From Terebella lapidaria (lineage: Eukaryota; Annelida; Polychaeta; Terebellida; Terebellidae): DNA of 64,000 bases. Every line of letters begins with the position of its first letter. The first letter of the stretch is position 1. The position numbers were made by a program, and so were the translations under genes. Below, in pieces: positions 45,385 to 59,208 of the stretch. A model generated the notes under the pieces. It did not search any database and was not told where the DNA came from. It was given only the letters and a program-made list of their open reading frames with translations. The stretch is taken from positions 2,827,667-2,891,666 of the forward strand of contig OX424568.1 in assembly GCA_949152475.1 (NCBI GenBank), written 5' to 3'.

Positions 45385-48187
45385 TAATACATATTATGTT
45401 CGACAGAGGAGTTATATTATGCTCAATGAATTAGCCGTTTTTAAACTAGAATGTCCATTGACAGCAGACTGGTCCCACATTGAAAAATGTTTGGCAGTGA
45501 ATGTAAGTATCAACAATTTACCAAATTTTGACGATGACAATATGGATTAGCGGTAGATGACATTACATGGCAAAACTGATATAAACCCATTCCTATATGC
45601 GAGTTCCAACTTTATCAAAATTATTTATCTAAGTAGAATGGAAACCAAATAAGCCCGGTGCAGAAAAAAATACACAAACATGTCCATACAGTGCGATTGT
45701 GTTGTGCATTTTTAAATAGAGTAATACTGGATGCATACGTATTTCAAATAATTTCGTTTATTATGCTAATGTTGTACATCGTCATAGTTAAAACTGGTAA
45801 GATAGTATCTATTACTATTTATGCCATTACCTAAATTGATATTGAAAAAAAACAAGTTCACATTTTGGATTGGAAGCATAGCCCGACCAAATATTTAGAG
45901 CCAATGCCACACAGGCTTCATCAGGGGCAGACAATGTGTGAAATATAGGTTTCTACTGGTACACAACTGCCTAAAACAACCTACTAGAACACTTTAGAAA
46001 TCCAAAACGAACCCACGGAACAGGTACCGTTACCACAACATAGGTCCATGGGAATAAATACAGACTGAGGGTCACGTACTGTTCGTGTCCTTTGACTGAG
46101 TAATATCGGGACCTTTATTATGTTTGGTTTGGAAAATCCGACCTTGGACAATACAATGAATACCTCTTACACACTGTCTGCTCATGATGAAGCCAGTGTG
46201 AGTGTAGATTGAATTGTTCGGTAGGGCTTTGTTTATATTCCAATTATTGTCTCATCTTAGGATTTTAATGGTCTTCAAAATCGTGCTGGCGGTTGTAGAA
46301 TGGTACATACATTTTCTATAAGCCCGGTGTTTCTGGTATGTTATGATGATACTGGGTGAAGACATATTCTCTGCAATACATGATATATATTCCTTCCCTC
46401 GAATACACCCCAAAAGTCAGCACAACTACGATTATTTGATTGTCATCAATTAAGGGATGAGAGGCAAAAAACAACAAAATTCCCACAGCGGCTGTACTTC
46501 AATGTACATCAATCTTCCCTCGTATCGACGACAAAGGGGGGTTGAATGAAAAAAAAAAAAAAACCTGTGAGTCCGTAAGGATGCGACCTTCCCCTTTGGA
46601 CCGCACTAATGCAATTGGCTGTAAAATATTAATTCGGTTGTTTACACGGCTGGCAATATGTGGACAGATATTCCGTTTATCATCACTTGGGGAAAACACT
46701 GTTCTGTAATGGTTCTGATGGATAGATTGACGATGAAACGTACGAGTGTCTCGCACGACACCCTGTTCGTCAATAGAAACGGTTATTTTTTATGATCAAT
46801 TCTAAAGCATTTTTGTCAGGAATATGTATGCCAATCATTGCATTTAAACATGTGTATGAGTGTATGATACACAATTGCGTTTTGGGACCTTCAAATAGCA
46901 CTGTACAACAACGCTACAGCTCATCTTTAAATTCTTTATATCCGGAAGCCATCCGAGAATGGTCAATTTATAATGTGCAGAGATCAAACGTTCAGTAGAG
47001 GTAGACATTGATGGAATTAGTATTTAAATGAGAAAATTGGAGTGATTGTTGCTTTTATGGTTTTGAAGATGAAAAACATCTGCGAACATGAGGGTCACAC
47101 ACCGAAATAATGCATCTGTCTTTCTCTCACCCATCATCTTGAAAAGTTCCCACTATGAAATAATACCAGACACCATATTATTCGTGGCATCAGTAACCAC
47201 ATCAGGCACTAGCATTGGCCATTCACACGCCTGTATCCAGCGAGGCGGGACGTCGTTCAACTATGGTTCATTAAAGGAGTAAATAGGCTTCACGAATTAT
47301 TTTGGCATTCGGAAAAATTAGAGGAAACACATTCACTTTGGATAATGGATTCCAAAGATTAAATATTTAGTCATATATTGTTGTATTATGCCATTGATTT
47401 AAAGGAAATAAATCCTGCACAAATGCTTAAATGACATATGTACTCTGGTTGAAAACCTAGCTGATTACATTTTGAAGGTTTTATTTTTATTAAGTTTCAA
47501 TGGAGTCCTATAACAAACTTTCATGGTATTTATCATCGAGCTAGTAAAGTATTTGATTTCTACAAAGAAAACATTGTACTGTCATGGCAATCAAAACTCT
47601 TTGTTGGCAACATGGTTTATTTTTTTCATCAGTCACAAGATCTGGTTTCATAATCTTGCAGTGGAGTGACAGGCTATTCAATTATTCACAGATTATCTGC
47701 CTGTGAGACTGCATGAAAGTTACTGTAATGCAACAGATTTGATGCATACTATCTGCTAGAGAAATAGATCCAGCTAATTTTGTCATCGTCTTAATGCCCA
47801 TCATCATGACATAAGCTGAAGTGAACCCAGAATGTCTACAAGTTATCGGTTCTACGTTTATGGTGTCTCCCAGAGAAGCATTTTAGTTCTCATACCCATT
47901 CTCATAAACTTGCAGACGACACCACCATAATATACATCACGACGTTAATTAGTTACAAAGATAGTCTGTTAGTTCGAGGGCAATTTGGTCAATAAACCAT
48001 TCTTCATTTTCAACAAGCAAATATCATCTGACAAGGACCCTAATGTAAGTCAAGTGGGTGTTACCATACTCTTAGTTCATAGATTAAATTCCTCAGGGTT
48101 ACTAGTACAAATTACAAACAACACCCAGGACAAAGTCTAGTGTTCACTCCGATCCAGAAGACAACATATCATGTGCCAACTTCGCCA

Positions 48188-48263
48188 GTGAGCGTGACCT
48201 GGGATCGAACCCGGGACCACTCATATGTGAGGCGAACGCTCTACCACTGAGCAACTGACACCC
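48188..48263 (-). repeat. tRNA-derived SINE-like sequence
   Basis: On the minus strand the sequence has a tRNA A-box-like part (TTGCTCAGTGGTAGAGCG) and a perfect B box (GGTTCGATCC). A D-stem and a T-stem can be drawn. The anticodon loop would read CTCACAT, but the acceptor arms do not pair and the anticodon stem is imperfect. It is best read as a SINE head or tRNA pseudogene, not a working tRNA. A worse relic sits at the matching place near 11,610-11,670. Confidence 0.65.
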
Positions 48264-48479
48264 GACATGTGGAATTACTCAGTGTATTTCAAGCAGCCGA
48301 CACTTGCCTAAATTACAGTTTTTGGATTCGGCAGAATTCGATGGATCTGTGAGTGGTCAACAAAATTCGTGCTTCTTTGTCCAGATTGCCCTAGATATTA
48401 ATGTCTATTGTTTTTTAACATATGTCACGAGACATTTTCCATGATTTTTGCCTGTAAAGAGGCAGTGTAATATAATGAC

Positions 48480-48930
48480 TGATTCTAATGAACACAAACA
48501 GTCACCAGCGTTGTTAAAAGCAAGCTTTTGAAGGAACAACCACATTTCCTCTTTCGAAGGCAGCGATAGTTACATTCCTATGATTAACATTACCTGGAAG
48601 CTCAAATCTTTTGTGTGGTTGTCAGAGTGAAAAACATAATGACTATAACGAGAAAAACTGCAACCAATTTTCTGTGTCTTCCCCGGACGTAAAGAAAAAG
48701 CCAGAAAATGTTTCGATCTTGGCCAGAAAATGTTTCAATGCTTCTTTGAAATGTGTCAGATGGGAGAACATTGGATTTTGAAATATCATGCTTCTGGCCA
48801 ATTCGACGAACAATGTGATGTGCCTCGCTTCAGATTTTCTCACAATAAGCAATAGAGGAGCGTCTACTGTTGAGTTTTTGGTATTTTCTAAAGCAGCCTT
48901 TAGATTCCTTTCAAAGAGGAATTCCTAGGG
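48480..48930 (+). repeat. Remnant of a fourth array unit (D)
   Basis: ATGCTTCTGGCCAATTCGAC, CTTCAGATTTTCTCACAATAAG and TTTTCTAAAGCAGCC match 18,790-18,920 and 2,230-2,350. The upstream module therefore starts again directly after segmental copy B, but no GT92 sequence follows. This supports an original head-to-tail array. Confidence 0.6.
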
Positions 48931-51900
48931 AAGGAGAAACGTGTATGTGTACTGTGTGACGATAGAGTATCGTACTTAAAATGTCGTGATTTTTCTTCAG
49001 TCCCTATCAAGGCAAAAGCATGATCTGGGTGCATCTCTATCGTTGGTCTATAACTCATCGAAGATTTATTTGCAGCAGAGCCAGCACTCTGTCACTGACG
49101 TTATTTTTCACGCATACTTGGAATAGCACGTGGGAGAACCAAGACCCTGTTTCTGGCTAGATCAAAATCCCTTTATTTGTGAATAATGTTACTACTGATC
49201 TTGGGACCTATGGATGCTAGTTTCGTTTGGATACTAGTCACATTAGTCTTGGGACCTGTGGGAGATTCGATCAGCGTATTCATAACTTTCGGAACAGAAA
49301 TTGAACCAATGTAAATTAAATACTATATGGTTTGCATCTACGACGACTGTGATATGTTGTTTTGGGTATCTATTGCAATACAACATGTATTTAGTTGAGC
49401 CTATGTTGTTTTGGTATCTATTGGGTATCTATTGCAATACAACATGTATTTAGTTAAGCCTATGTCACAGCCACTACGTACAATTTGGAAAAGATGGTGT
49501 CTTCACGTGAAATTTTGACAGTATCACGAATGAACCACGTTAAAACCACGGAAGAAATACGAATAAACAACGCAGAGAATATGTAAATCTACGTAAAAGC
49601 GAATTGTGTGTGAAGCGTGCCAAGATTTGGATACATACATAACAAATAATTTGGAGCATCTGTTCGGTGGATACATTTACAACAATGCATTACTCGATGG
49701 GTCATTTTTGCCGTTTTCACTACAGTCCTGGGAATTTATTGTTGTCACGTGACCTATAGGGTACTGTTTCTTTGCTCTAATATACATTGCACATCCTTTC
49801 TTACTTTTCAATGACGAATAAACAATACATGTATGTATCCTAGCTTGTGATTTGAATGTCTGCCGCCAAGTCCCCCTCACCGAAAGGATACCTTCACTGT
49901 CTCGTGATACATTGGCAATGGGGGGCGTATGTGTTGTGGCGGATTAAAATGTCTACTCCTGGACGTTGCACTTTCAGAATCATCTTTTTGATCAGACTTT
50001 GATCAGTGTATATTCTCACAGGTGTGTATATTTTTCTTGCTGTGACCTGTTGTTTGGGTGTCCATTACACTACAAATAAACATTCTTAGACGGTATTGCA
50101 CTGATCTCAAATCTCATTTTGTGCAATTGGATGTTTGTGTACAATAAGCGCACATGTGTATAAATTACATCCACCAGAAACAATCGAAAACAAATCCATT
50201 ATTTTCCGAGAAAATATCCCCAACGTAACCCAGTTGCTGATGTCCCAGACTGCAATATTCCCTGTCATTTGTTCCTGGAGTCCCGAGTGTGGCCAGAGCC
50301 TCGCGAACCCATTTACCCCGAGAATAAGTGATTTGTTCAGCGAGGCATGGTTCATTTTGTGTCACTTGACTGAATCCAGACGTGATATTGGTCAATCTAA
50401 CTGCTTCTGTATGCTTACTGTGTGGAATAGACATACCTCGTGGCGTTGTCTTGGTAACTTAACTTATCCAACAATGAAAATATGACAGTAAACAATGATT
50501 ATTATACATGAGAGTAGCAAACACTGATAAAGACATGATAGTTTAATACAATGAATACTGTGAACGATTAATAATTAAATAAGGTACTATTATTATTTAA
50601 CTCATGAAACCCTAACTAATCAACTAGCGCATACAACCAACACAGATAACTAATGAAACACATTGGTTGATGCTGAAAAGATCAAGGCTTATAGAATTAT
50701 GAAAATATGAAAGTGTATGCTTGATATTGATAGAAATGACCAGTTGTTATATTTCAACTGGCTATGTGTGCCTGTATATATGTCAGGGAAATGTATTATG
50801 CATGGAATCTTCTTAAGAGATCATGACTTTAGAAGTACAGGGTCTTAATTTATATTTTCTAGTGCCCCACACTCGATTCAAACTAGGCACTCCTTCGAGA
50901 CGACATGTCTCTTACTACATTTCCCCAGGCTTAGTCGCTGGCTTCTATAACACATTACTACATATTGGGATCGATGAGTCAGCACTGGTCCTCTTCCTTG
51001 CAACCACACCTTCAATTATTCTAATTGAGCCAATTAATCTTCAACGGAATGTACATGTGTGTCTGAGACACGTTTGTACGTACAGTATCCAGTGATAGAT
51101 TGAGTGATGGTTGATTGAGAGATGAAGAACGTTGACAGGCAATTTGCGTTTTCAAGTGAGAGTGAGGATATAGATGATACATCAACAACTGTATAAGGTA
51201 CCTATCTAGTATTATCTACCTATTATCGGTGAAACAACAATATTCCAATCGAAGTCATGCATCCACTCGATAAAAGGAAAACAACAGCTCATTTCATTGA
51301 GAAAATAATGGCATAGTGTTTGTAAAACCAATATGTTTGTCGACATAGAAACACCCTGGTGCATCAACATCGTCAGAAAAACTCCACCAGTTTCCCATCG
51401 ATTGGATTAATCTCCTCATATGCATTCGACGTCAGACACAAATTGGTTTACAGTTGAAAGGAACTCCAAATTATTTGCATTGTAAATCAGCATGATCTGT
51501 GGAATGGAGTGGAATTTGTTCTTTCCATGTGCTGTATTGTGCCAGAAGAGCTGGAACTTGGAAGATCTTATTCGTCAGTCTGACATAACATACCTATGCA
51601 CATCCAATTCGGTTGATAAATTTACATAGAAACATTTTAGTTCTTGTCATCATTGGTGATGTTCGATATGGTAACCAGGCGCCGCTACTTATATACGGAG
51701 ACAAAATCAGATAGCTAAGGTGACGTTTTACCTTCCAATAGGGTGCACAAAACCCCCTCCCCACTAATATAAAAGTTGATGTCACACGAAATCAATACTT
51801 GCCATGCACACCTGCATTCGATCTGTGGATGAGAATATCGCTGGCTACGAATTTAATCCTAGCACTAGAACGCGAGGGTTTCATTTACATCGGACAAAGG

Positions 51901-54236
51901 GAATACTTTGTACGCCCAAGTCGAATGCATTATCTCTTGTACTCCAAACCTATTGAGTGTTTTGACGGTGCATGGTTTCTGACATTGATTTGTATTCATG
52001 GGATACGGATGAATGCTGCCTTTTAATACCAAAGAGTGTATTGCACTCGTGGTAACACCTTTTTTGAAGAAAGGACACTTGAAGTTCAAGTTCTTGAACC
52101 ACAAACATTGAACAGAGATTTCTATGTCTATGCCTTGATCGGATTCTCACAATCGTTGCATTTGAGAGTGGGATGGAGTTGTGCACTTGGTTGTTATGAC
52201 TACGAGGCACATTGTACATTAATCGATCCAGACGCTACGAGACAAATAAATAATATGGTGTACAATTCTCAAGAACTATACCTTATGAGACTATACCTTA
52301 CTCAACCAGTAATCAGAACAGTTACAGGTTTGTAAAGTGTCCCAATGTTCACACAACTTTGTGTTGAAAGTTAAGATTCGATAGTTTTTCTTGTTTTTTT
52401 TCTGTACTTTGACTGATACATTCAATCTAGCAATTTATATAACTGACAATAGCCGCTTATTATGGTACGACGTGTAAATTGAACGATGACATTATATTTT
52501 TCCACTCCGAAGATGGCCCGCTGCAACCTCCCACGTTTTGTTACTCCAATATATCAATTTCTCTCGTGAAGTGGAAGTTCCGTATATGACAAGTTATTAG
52601 ACCGGGACACCATGGACTGAATTATGAGGCATGGAAGACATATTTCATCCAGGAAAGATTATCTTGTCTTGAAGAGAGGTTTCTTTGTCGCATCACAATT
52701 TGTTCAGCAGTTAAGACACGATTGATATTACTTGTCGGCAAGTGCACTCATATATTATGGTGACACTATGAAATAGTGACTGGTTGAAATTCCATGTCCT
52801 GATAAACACACAATTCAAAACAGTGCACTCATCAGACACATTTCATCAACGATAAACCAAGGTTTTCTTGGTGACTGATATCGATGTTTTAAGGTAGCCC
52901 ACTCCAAACAGTGAGGGGAGGGGGTCAAATAGGTTTTTTAAAATAAATAAATGTATCAACAAAATCTAGAGCTTGAAAATCAGCATCCTAAAATCAGCAT
53001 CCTAAAACTGAAAAGGAAGTAGGGGGTCACCGTAACCGTTCGCATGGAAAACATGATGCAAGATGTGAATATGGACAAAACAATGTGTCAAAATACCATA
53101 ATTTATGTCATTTTAGGTAGATGTTTGTGATTTTGATGCTGATCCGTTACTCTATAGAATAGGTCATTTTAAAGAGATAATATTAAAGATATAACTTTTG
53201 AATTTTGACTTTTCGTTACCTCCCTGTTTGTAGCGGACTACGTTAATTACTTCGTCGTCTCAATGGTCAACTATGACGTGTGAAATCTGGAGCTAGAGAA
53301 CGAGTCACGTCAAGTCCATGTAGGATATTAAATCCATGTAGGATCCATGTAGGATTATTTGATATATGAATTAATCTGAAGTAAATCGTGTCAACTGTTG
53401 TAGTATAATTCCAAGTTTATGGCGATTTATTTACGTCACGCCAGTAAAGCGACAAGTTTTATATCACACTTAATCTGGGATCGTTGTTGATATTATCGCA
53501 AAATAATTTGTGTTTACTCATAATTTGAGTGTTACCATACCGAAAAGACATTTAGTGTCTGTTCGAATGAAAAAAAAACATAAAAAGAAAAAAAAAAAAA
53601 AAACATTTGTTTGCATATTTTCACACAATTAGCACAGTATCTAATTGTGAATGATTGTCTTGTTGACGGAATCAGGTAGGCCCATATAGGCCTAATTGGA
53701 AACATTTAGAGTTAGGCCTTCTTCTGAAAACTCGTCCGAATTTGGAGAATCTCATTTTAATTAAATGACTTATTAAACAAGAGTGATGTAATGAATGCAT
53801 TTTATATTACTTTAGTTATAAAGTGTTCCTTTTGATGATAAATATAAAGTTAAACGCTGACATAAGTTAAATTTATTGAACAAATAAAACTGCCAACAAA
53901 CTGTTTCACGTCTCCTTCAAAATTAGGTCATTTTCTATCATAATTTGATATACAAATTTTATACAATGTATCTGGTGGCCACAAATTGTGGGCTCTCATT
54001 TTCTACACACAGATCAACCGAAGATATTTTACATAAATCCATCTACATGTTCACCCGTCTCCCATACAATTTTGGGGGACGTTATGATCACAAGATGGGG
54101 CTTACCACTATCGGGAAAACCCACCATATCATAAACAAACCAGCCCGAAATGTCAGCTGTTTCTTATCATTTTTCACGTTTATACAGTAAATGGCCTTGT
54201 GTTTCGCGTGTATTTATTAATTACGGGCGAACGAAG
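48930..54236. other. Gene-poor stretch left of the desulfhydrase gene
   Basis: A partial tandem duplication of about 60 bp lies at 49,358-49,462 (TATCTATTGCAATACAACATG twice). Similarity to 35,500-35,690 occurs at 50,265-50,400. Open frames at 50,135-50,485, 51,799-52,026 and 52,036-52,335 (the last with a plausible EERTLEVQVLEPQTLNRDFY stretch) have no recognisable family. I see no confident gene. Confidence 0.4.
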
Positions 54237-57200
54237 ATGAGTTTTATCAGAAGAAAGCACACTGACAGTGTTTTGCAGCCTTACACAGCACCAGAATGGG
54301 CCGAATGTCTGACCAACATTCCTCAATACAAAATCAAGGTGAATGGATATACGATACGATACGATAGCCTACTCAGTCACTGCAGCCACTTTCGTTCCTA
54401 AATATCTTTACTACTAAATCCTGTTACCTGCACTTGGTTTTTATTAATTCAGGTAATAGATAAATCAGCGCAGATAAACGCTTGCAATGAACTACATTGA
54501 GTACTAGTAGCAGGGGCGGACCCAGGAAGATCTGTTAGGGGGGTGGGGGGGGGGGGGGAGGGGGGCAGGCAGATATGGAAATACTGACTAGAGCGATCGA
54601 GCGAAGCGAGAGAGCATTCCGGTCTGGGGGTCCGGGGGCGCCGTCAGCACCCCGGGAAAAAAATGCATATTTATAGATTTTATAGCACTCCTGGTATGTA
54701 TTTTAAGGGTCCTTTGGAGGCCATAATGGAGAAATAGTTATTAAACTTTTTTCCAGGGGTATAGGGGGGGGGGGCGCCCCTGACTAGTAGTAGTGTATGT
54801 TACCAGAACTTAGAACTACCAGGATTTAGAGAGAGGATGGGGGACCCCTTGATCGATATAACGGTGAGCGCAGCGAGCTCCTATATACCAAGCGTCTCTT
54901 GAACGGGCCCTAGACGATGAAGAATTATGTATCCTCAAAGTAAGGCTCTCAATCCATAGTCCAATTTCCATGGCTCTCAAGAGTTTATTGTCATGAATGC
55001 CTGACCATCTGGGGTGGATCTGAGTTTAAATGTCCCAAATGTGAAATGGTGCGAAGTGAGGTGGTGATGGCCGGGGTCTTCAAGGCCCCATAAGCTGATG
55101 GGTTATGTGCCTGCCCGGAGCTGTGCCCGGTGCTGTGGTGGTATCTCTGGTCCACTTTCCCTGCTCCTCAATGGGTTTTTCATAACAGATCTGGGGCAGA
55201 TCTAGGATTTTGAGGGAATCGCTCTAGGATCGCAGAGCGACAGAAAGGTTACCTGGTTACTGGAGGAATATGTAGTGTCAGAAATAAGTTATGTATTGCC
55301 GACAGTGTTAAGCTTTTTCCCCACCTCCAGATCATTTCAAGCTCATTGAAGTTCATTTCATCAGCGAGAAAAACATTTTTTACTTGCTAGAAATGGCACA
55401 AAACAAATAATGACTTGATTTCTGATCAAAAATGCTTCCGCCGACCCGTCAGAAATCAAAATGGCTGCCATACACAGACCAGAAATTCAAGGGCAATAAA
55501 ACTTATATACATCATAAGGATATATATTTAATCTCCATCAATTAGGAGGAAAGTTACTGATCATATTTCCAGAAAATGGCCAAAAATTCTCGTTTTTCGA
55601 CAAAAATGGCTGTTTTTTTACCTTCCGAGCCATTCCGAGGTACTGTATGACTCCCTCAGCATTTGTATCTCTCACTATTACAGCTTTATCTCGAAGTATT
55701 CTTAGTGTTTACTCAGCTTCCATTTTGCAGGAATTGTACAGATCCCATTATCAAGAAAAAAAAGAATGATTTAAAAAAGAAAAAAAAATCAATAGCGAAT
55801 TTATTTTTGCTGGAAACGTATCTTGATCTCGGAGCCATGTTTTTTTGGCCAACATGACGGAAAATCAACACCGATAGTTCGAGGGCAACGAAACTTATTG
55901 ACGTCGCAATGGTGCAGATGGGGAGACATGATGTGCGTAAATGCAAAAAAAAATCATCAGACAAATTATCAGAGAAAATCGCAGCAAAAACACCAATTGG
56001 ACTTTCTCGACAAAAACGGCCGCCATTTTGAGAAAAATATTTTGTAAAAAACAATAAATAAATAAACACTTCTCTCTTGGAATTATTTTTGAGTTTTTTT
56101 TCAAAATTTCAAGAAGATCCGAAAGTAAACTTGAAAGATAAAATTTGGACGGACGCCGAATGACGACAACGACGGAAGGACGCCAAACGCAATGCTACAT
56201 GTACGACAAAAGCTTTTCGGACCATTATAGGTCTGGTGACTTTAAAACACAAGTTCCAACAAAATTCCGGAGTTTACTCAGAATGAGATTTCAGATAATA
56301 TTAAAGTTAAACGCGGACCAACTTTTTGAATCGGCCTACTCTGTTTTGTACAGCTGGCTATGCTGGGGACACCGATAGAGCCGTGGGACCTTCCCGGTGT
56401 ACCTGAGGGGTTCCAGGTCTACATCAAACGGGACGACATGACAGGGGCCACGCTCTCTGGTAACAAGGTACACAGTGGAACTGCACACGTACTAGAGTGG
56501 ATCCTGTGTTTTAAGACCACCCAAGGGACCCCAAAAAGGTGGTCTTAAATGACAGGTGGCATCTCATAGCAGGTTCATTTACATGATAAGAGGTCATTTG
56601 GGACCAAGGAGAGTGCTCTCTCAAACCAGGGTGATCTCTCAGGACAGGTGGTCTTTGACACAGGATCTACTGTAGTACTTAGTGTGAAAGCGATCAACGA
56701 TATGCACGTATAGGGTGTTCCAAATATTAACATGGAAGGCGCTATAGGTTTTCCGAATAAAGTCAAACTTGAATTGTGTACACATTAGAATGATGTGTAA
56801 AGCCCATGTATTTCAGACCATTGTGGAATCATTCGATTTTTCAGGAGAAAAATTATACAACTATGCTATATAGATTGCACAAGTATATTCCTGTTGTGAG
56901 CAAACTTTGCAATTTTCAGGTTCGTAAACTGGAGTTTATATTCGCGGACGCCGTACAGAAGAAGTGTCGTCACCTGATCACGTGTGGAGCCCTGCAGTCT
57001 AACTACTGTCGCGCGGCAACCGTCTCTGCCACTCAGCTCGGCCTGAAAACCCACCTCGTGCTACGGGCGGGGGCTGAGGTAACCATAGCAATAGACTTAC
57101 AGTACAACCTTGGATCTTACACTGTAAAACATGACCCAAAGCAATTCCAAAAGGCCTACAGATACAATGTACTTCAATTTAAATATCCATTTGTTGGTCT

Positions 57201-59208
57201 GACGGTGCATTTAGACAACTGGAGAAGTTGGTTTCCAAGGTAATGTGTTCCTAGACCGCCTGTGTGGTGCGGATATCTACCTGGTTCCCAAGAAAGCTGC
57301 CTACCAAACAGAACTTCTTCCCCGCATGCAGCAGATTGCAGAACACATAAGGTACAGACTTTAACCGAGAACTTGTGTAGCCTACATGGGTATCTTTGAT
57401 CAACATCTTCGATGCACATACACCAGACATTTTGTAGCCTTGTAGAATTAAGATGATCATTCCGTTACCATGGTTACAGCCAGACGACGGGTGAGGAGAG
57501 CTACCTATCACAGGTCGGAGGCTCAGACCCGGTGGGTTTCTATGGTTACCTGGAAGCCTTCAGGGAACTTCTAAGTCAGGTTAGTAACCAGTCCGTTACC
57601 GTGATAATTACCATTCATAGTTGTGTCAAACTGTGAATAACCCGAGGAAAGCAGCTGAGGTCATGTGGTCAATATATACCAATAGCACATATGTCTTATA
57701 GGGAACAGACAGATTCATAGACGACATTGTGAACACTACAGGGAGTGGGGGTACTAGCGAAGGACTTGCCGCGGGAAACTACCTCACGGGCTCAAAGTTC
57801 AAGTCAGTACCGCCTCCACCGTGCTTTTTGTTTGATGTACAAAGTATAATTATATGGGCCCTATATAAACACCTCTCCGGGGTGTCCTGTCCCGAACTTG
57901 GAGACTTGTGATTTTTTTCCCGGAATTCTTGATGATTTGATTATTTTCAGTGATGTTATATTGGTTACTTGGTGACTTTGTTGAGGTCATGTTTTAAGAT
58001 ATGTATACATGTACCATCGATGTTCAACTTGGTGGAGCGGAATCGGTTTAATAATTCAAGCGATTGAATAATTAATATATTAATATACCGATTTTGTTCC
58101 ACAAACATCATTGGTACTAACATACGTGTATCCATCAACTCGATCAGTAGATCAGGCATATACATGAAATGATCGCTGTCACGTTGTGCTACAGGGTGCA
58201 TGGCGTGGCTGTGTGTGACGACGCCGCCACGTTCTACCAGCACGCTGCCGCCACGTTTGAAGGGGTCGGTCTGACGGACGTACGCCCTGAGGACACGTTT
58301 GACGTGATAGACGGTCACAAAGGAGCAGGCTATGGCGTCGCCAGTCCAGAGGATTACGGTAAAGTGGGAATCACACCATCTGCGCCAACATGTTGCCCAA
58401 CATCATGCTGGGTTCTATTTTCTTTATAAATCATCACCAATCCACAAACCGCTTTTCTCACACTCCAACTTACTGCGAGACTACTACTAGTATTGTATAA
58501 TATCACTTTCATAATATGTGTCACTGACTTGAACAGAGTTTATCCGCACGGTGGCGAGAAAGACCGGGATTATCCTGGATCCGACATACACGGCCAAGGC
58601 AGCCCGGGGACTGGTGGAGGAACTGAATACTAACCCGGGTCGCTTCAAAGGCAGGAGGATTCTCTTCATACATACAGGTCAGCTACGAAATAATCAGGAA
58701 GTTGTTCAATGAGGAACCAATGTCACTCTCACCCATTGGTCATTCTAGAATACCCTGATATGGAGTGTTAGGAACTCAGGATTGGAGACTATTTCTGTTT
58801 TTAGTATACATAACCTATCCCAAACTATTGCATGAGGACGGAGGATATTATGCTATCCTTTTCTTCAAATTCCGAGCTATGTTAAATAAGGGTTTATAGG
58901 TTTCCGATAGAATAAATTCTAAGACCAGTATCCTCATCACCCTTATAATCGTTTGGCAATTCATTATCATTCTGTCTTGTGGCGTTGTAAATGTTCTGGT
59001 AACGTCTTTCTTGAGTTTTGATTACTGGAGTGTTTTATACTTGATATAGTTTTGTGTATGTACGATTCTGCTTGAAATGTTCCATGATCTCTCACTAGGT
59101 GGCGTATTTGGAGCATTTGACGGTCGAGTAGAGTCGGTCTTGCAGCAGTCTCCAGACAGTTGTGACAGTGTACACTTGTGGAAGCAGCTAGACCAATCGC
59201 CGTTATAG
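54237..59208 (+). CDS. ACC deaminase / D-cysteine desulfhydrase family PLP enzyme, nine exons, complete
   Basis: Exons: 54,237-54,338; 56,354-56,467; 56,920-57,078; 57,215-57,351; 57,480-57,579; 57,702-57,802; 58,195-58,358; 58,537-58,677; 59,099-59,208. All have AG/GT borders and phases agree throughout, giving 375 residues, a normal length. The start (MSFIRRKHTDS) leads into PYTAPEWAECLTNIPQY, as expected for the family. PLP-binding Lys72 lies in TLSGNK-VRKLEF, at the exon 2/3 border. CGALQSNYCRA supplies Ser99, and VGGSDPVGFYGYLEAF and GSGGTSEGLAAGNYL form the cofactor loops. The residues matching the Glu and Leu said to favour ACC deaminase read Thr311 (PTYTAK) and Thr339 (FIHTGG), so D-cysteine desulfhydrase-like activity (pyruvate, sulfide, ammonia) is the better guess. 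It is probably cytosolic: I see no clear signal peptide. It looks intact. Confidence 0.93.
54511..54782. mobile_element. hAT-type MITE in intron 1
   Basis: The 272-bp element has termini CAGGGGCG and is flanked by an exact 8-bp duplication ACTAGTAG at 54,503-54,510 and 54,783-54,790. The 8-bp duplication and CAGGGG-type ends are the hAT signature. It contains G-runs and CGAGCGAAGCGAGAGAGC. No transposase is present. It lies in intron 1 of the desulfhydrase gene. Confidence 0.9.
55430..56240 (-). mobile_element. Family 1-related element in intron 1, minus orientation
   Basis: Read on the minus strand, the head near 56,240 has a hairpin-like GACCTATAATGGTC. A CGTC-type run (GGCGTCCTTCCGTCGTTGTC) follows, then the leader words TTTTATCTTTCAAG and AAAATGGCGGCCG. 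It lacks the 134-bp tandem core and is quite diverged, so it may be a distinct subfamily. It ends about 110 bp before exon 2. Confidence 0.6.

Larger units (their letters stand above)
36011..47790 (+). repeat. Segmental duplication, copy B
   Basis: Direct-orientation counterpart of 758-11,250. It is longer because of insertions absent from A: about 50 bp near 36,395, a 42-bp tandem duplication near 36,980-37,062, an internal duplication near 37,855-37,990, about 70 bp near 44,200-44,270 and two MITEs (43,079-43,620 and 44,814-45,384). Some of these could instead be losses in A; the MITEs are clear gains. Weak similarity runs on to about 48,600. Confidence 0.9.

Noticed and set aside
48188-48263. 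A possible tRNA-Val (anticodon CAC) gene on the minus strand.
   Set aside because: The acceptor arms do not pair and the anticodon stem has a mismatch and wobble pairs, so it is SINE or pseudogene material.
54541-54561. G-run near 54,541 (and C-runs near 19,193 and 25,337) as possible G-quadruplex regulators.
   Set aside because: They are single homopolymer runs within or beside repeats and prone to sequencing error, with no spaced G-tract pattern.
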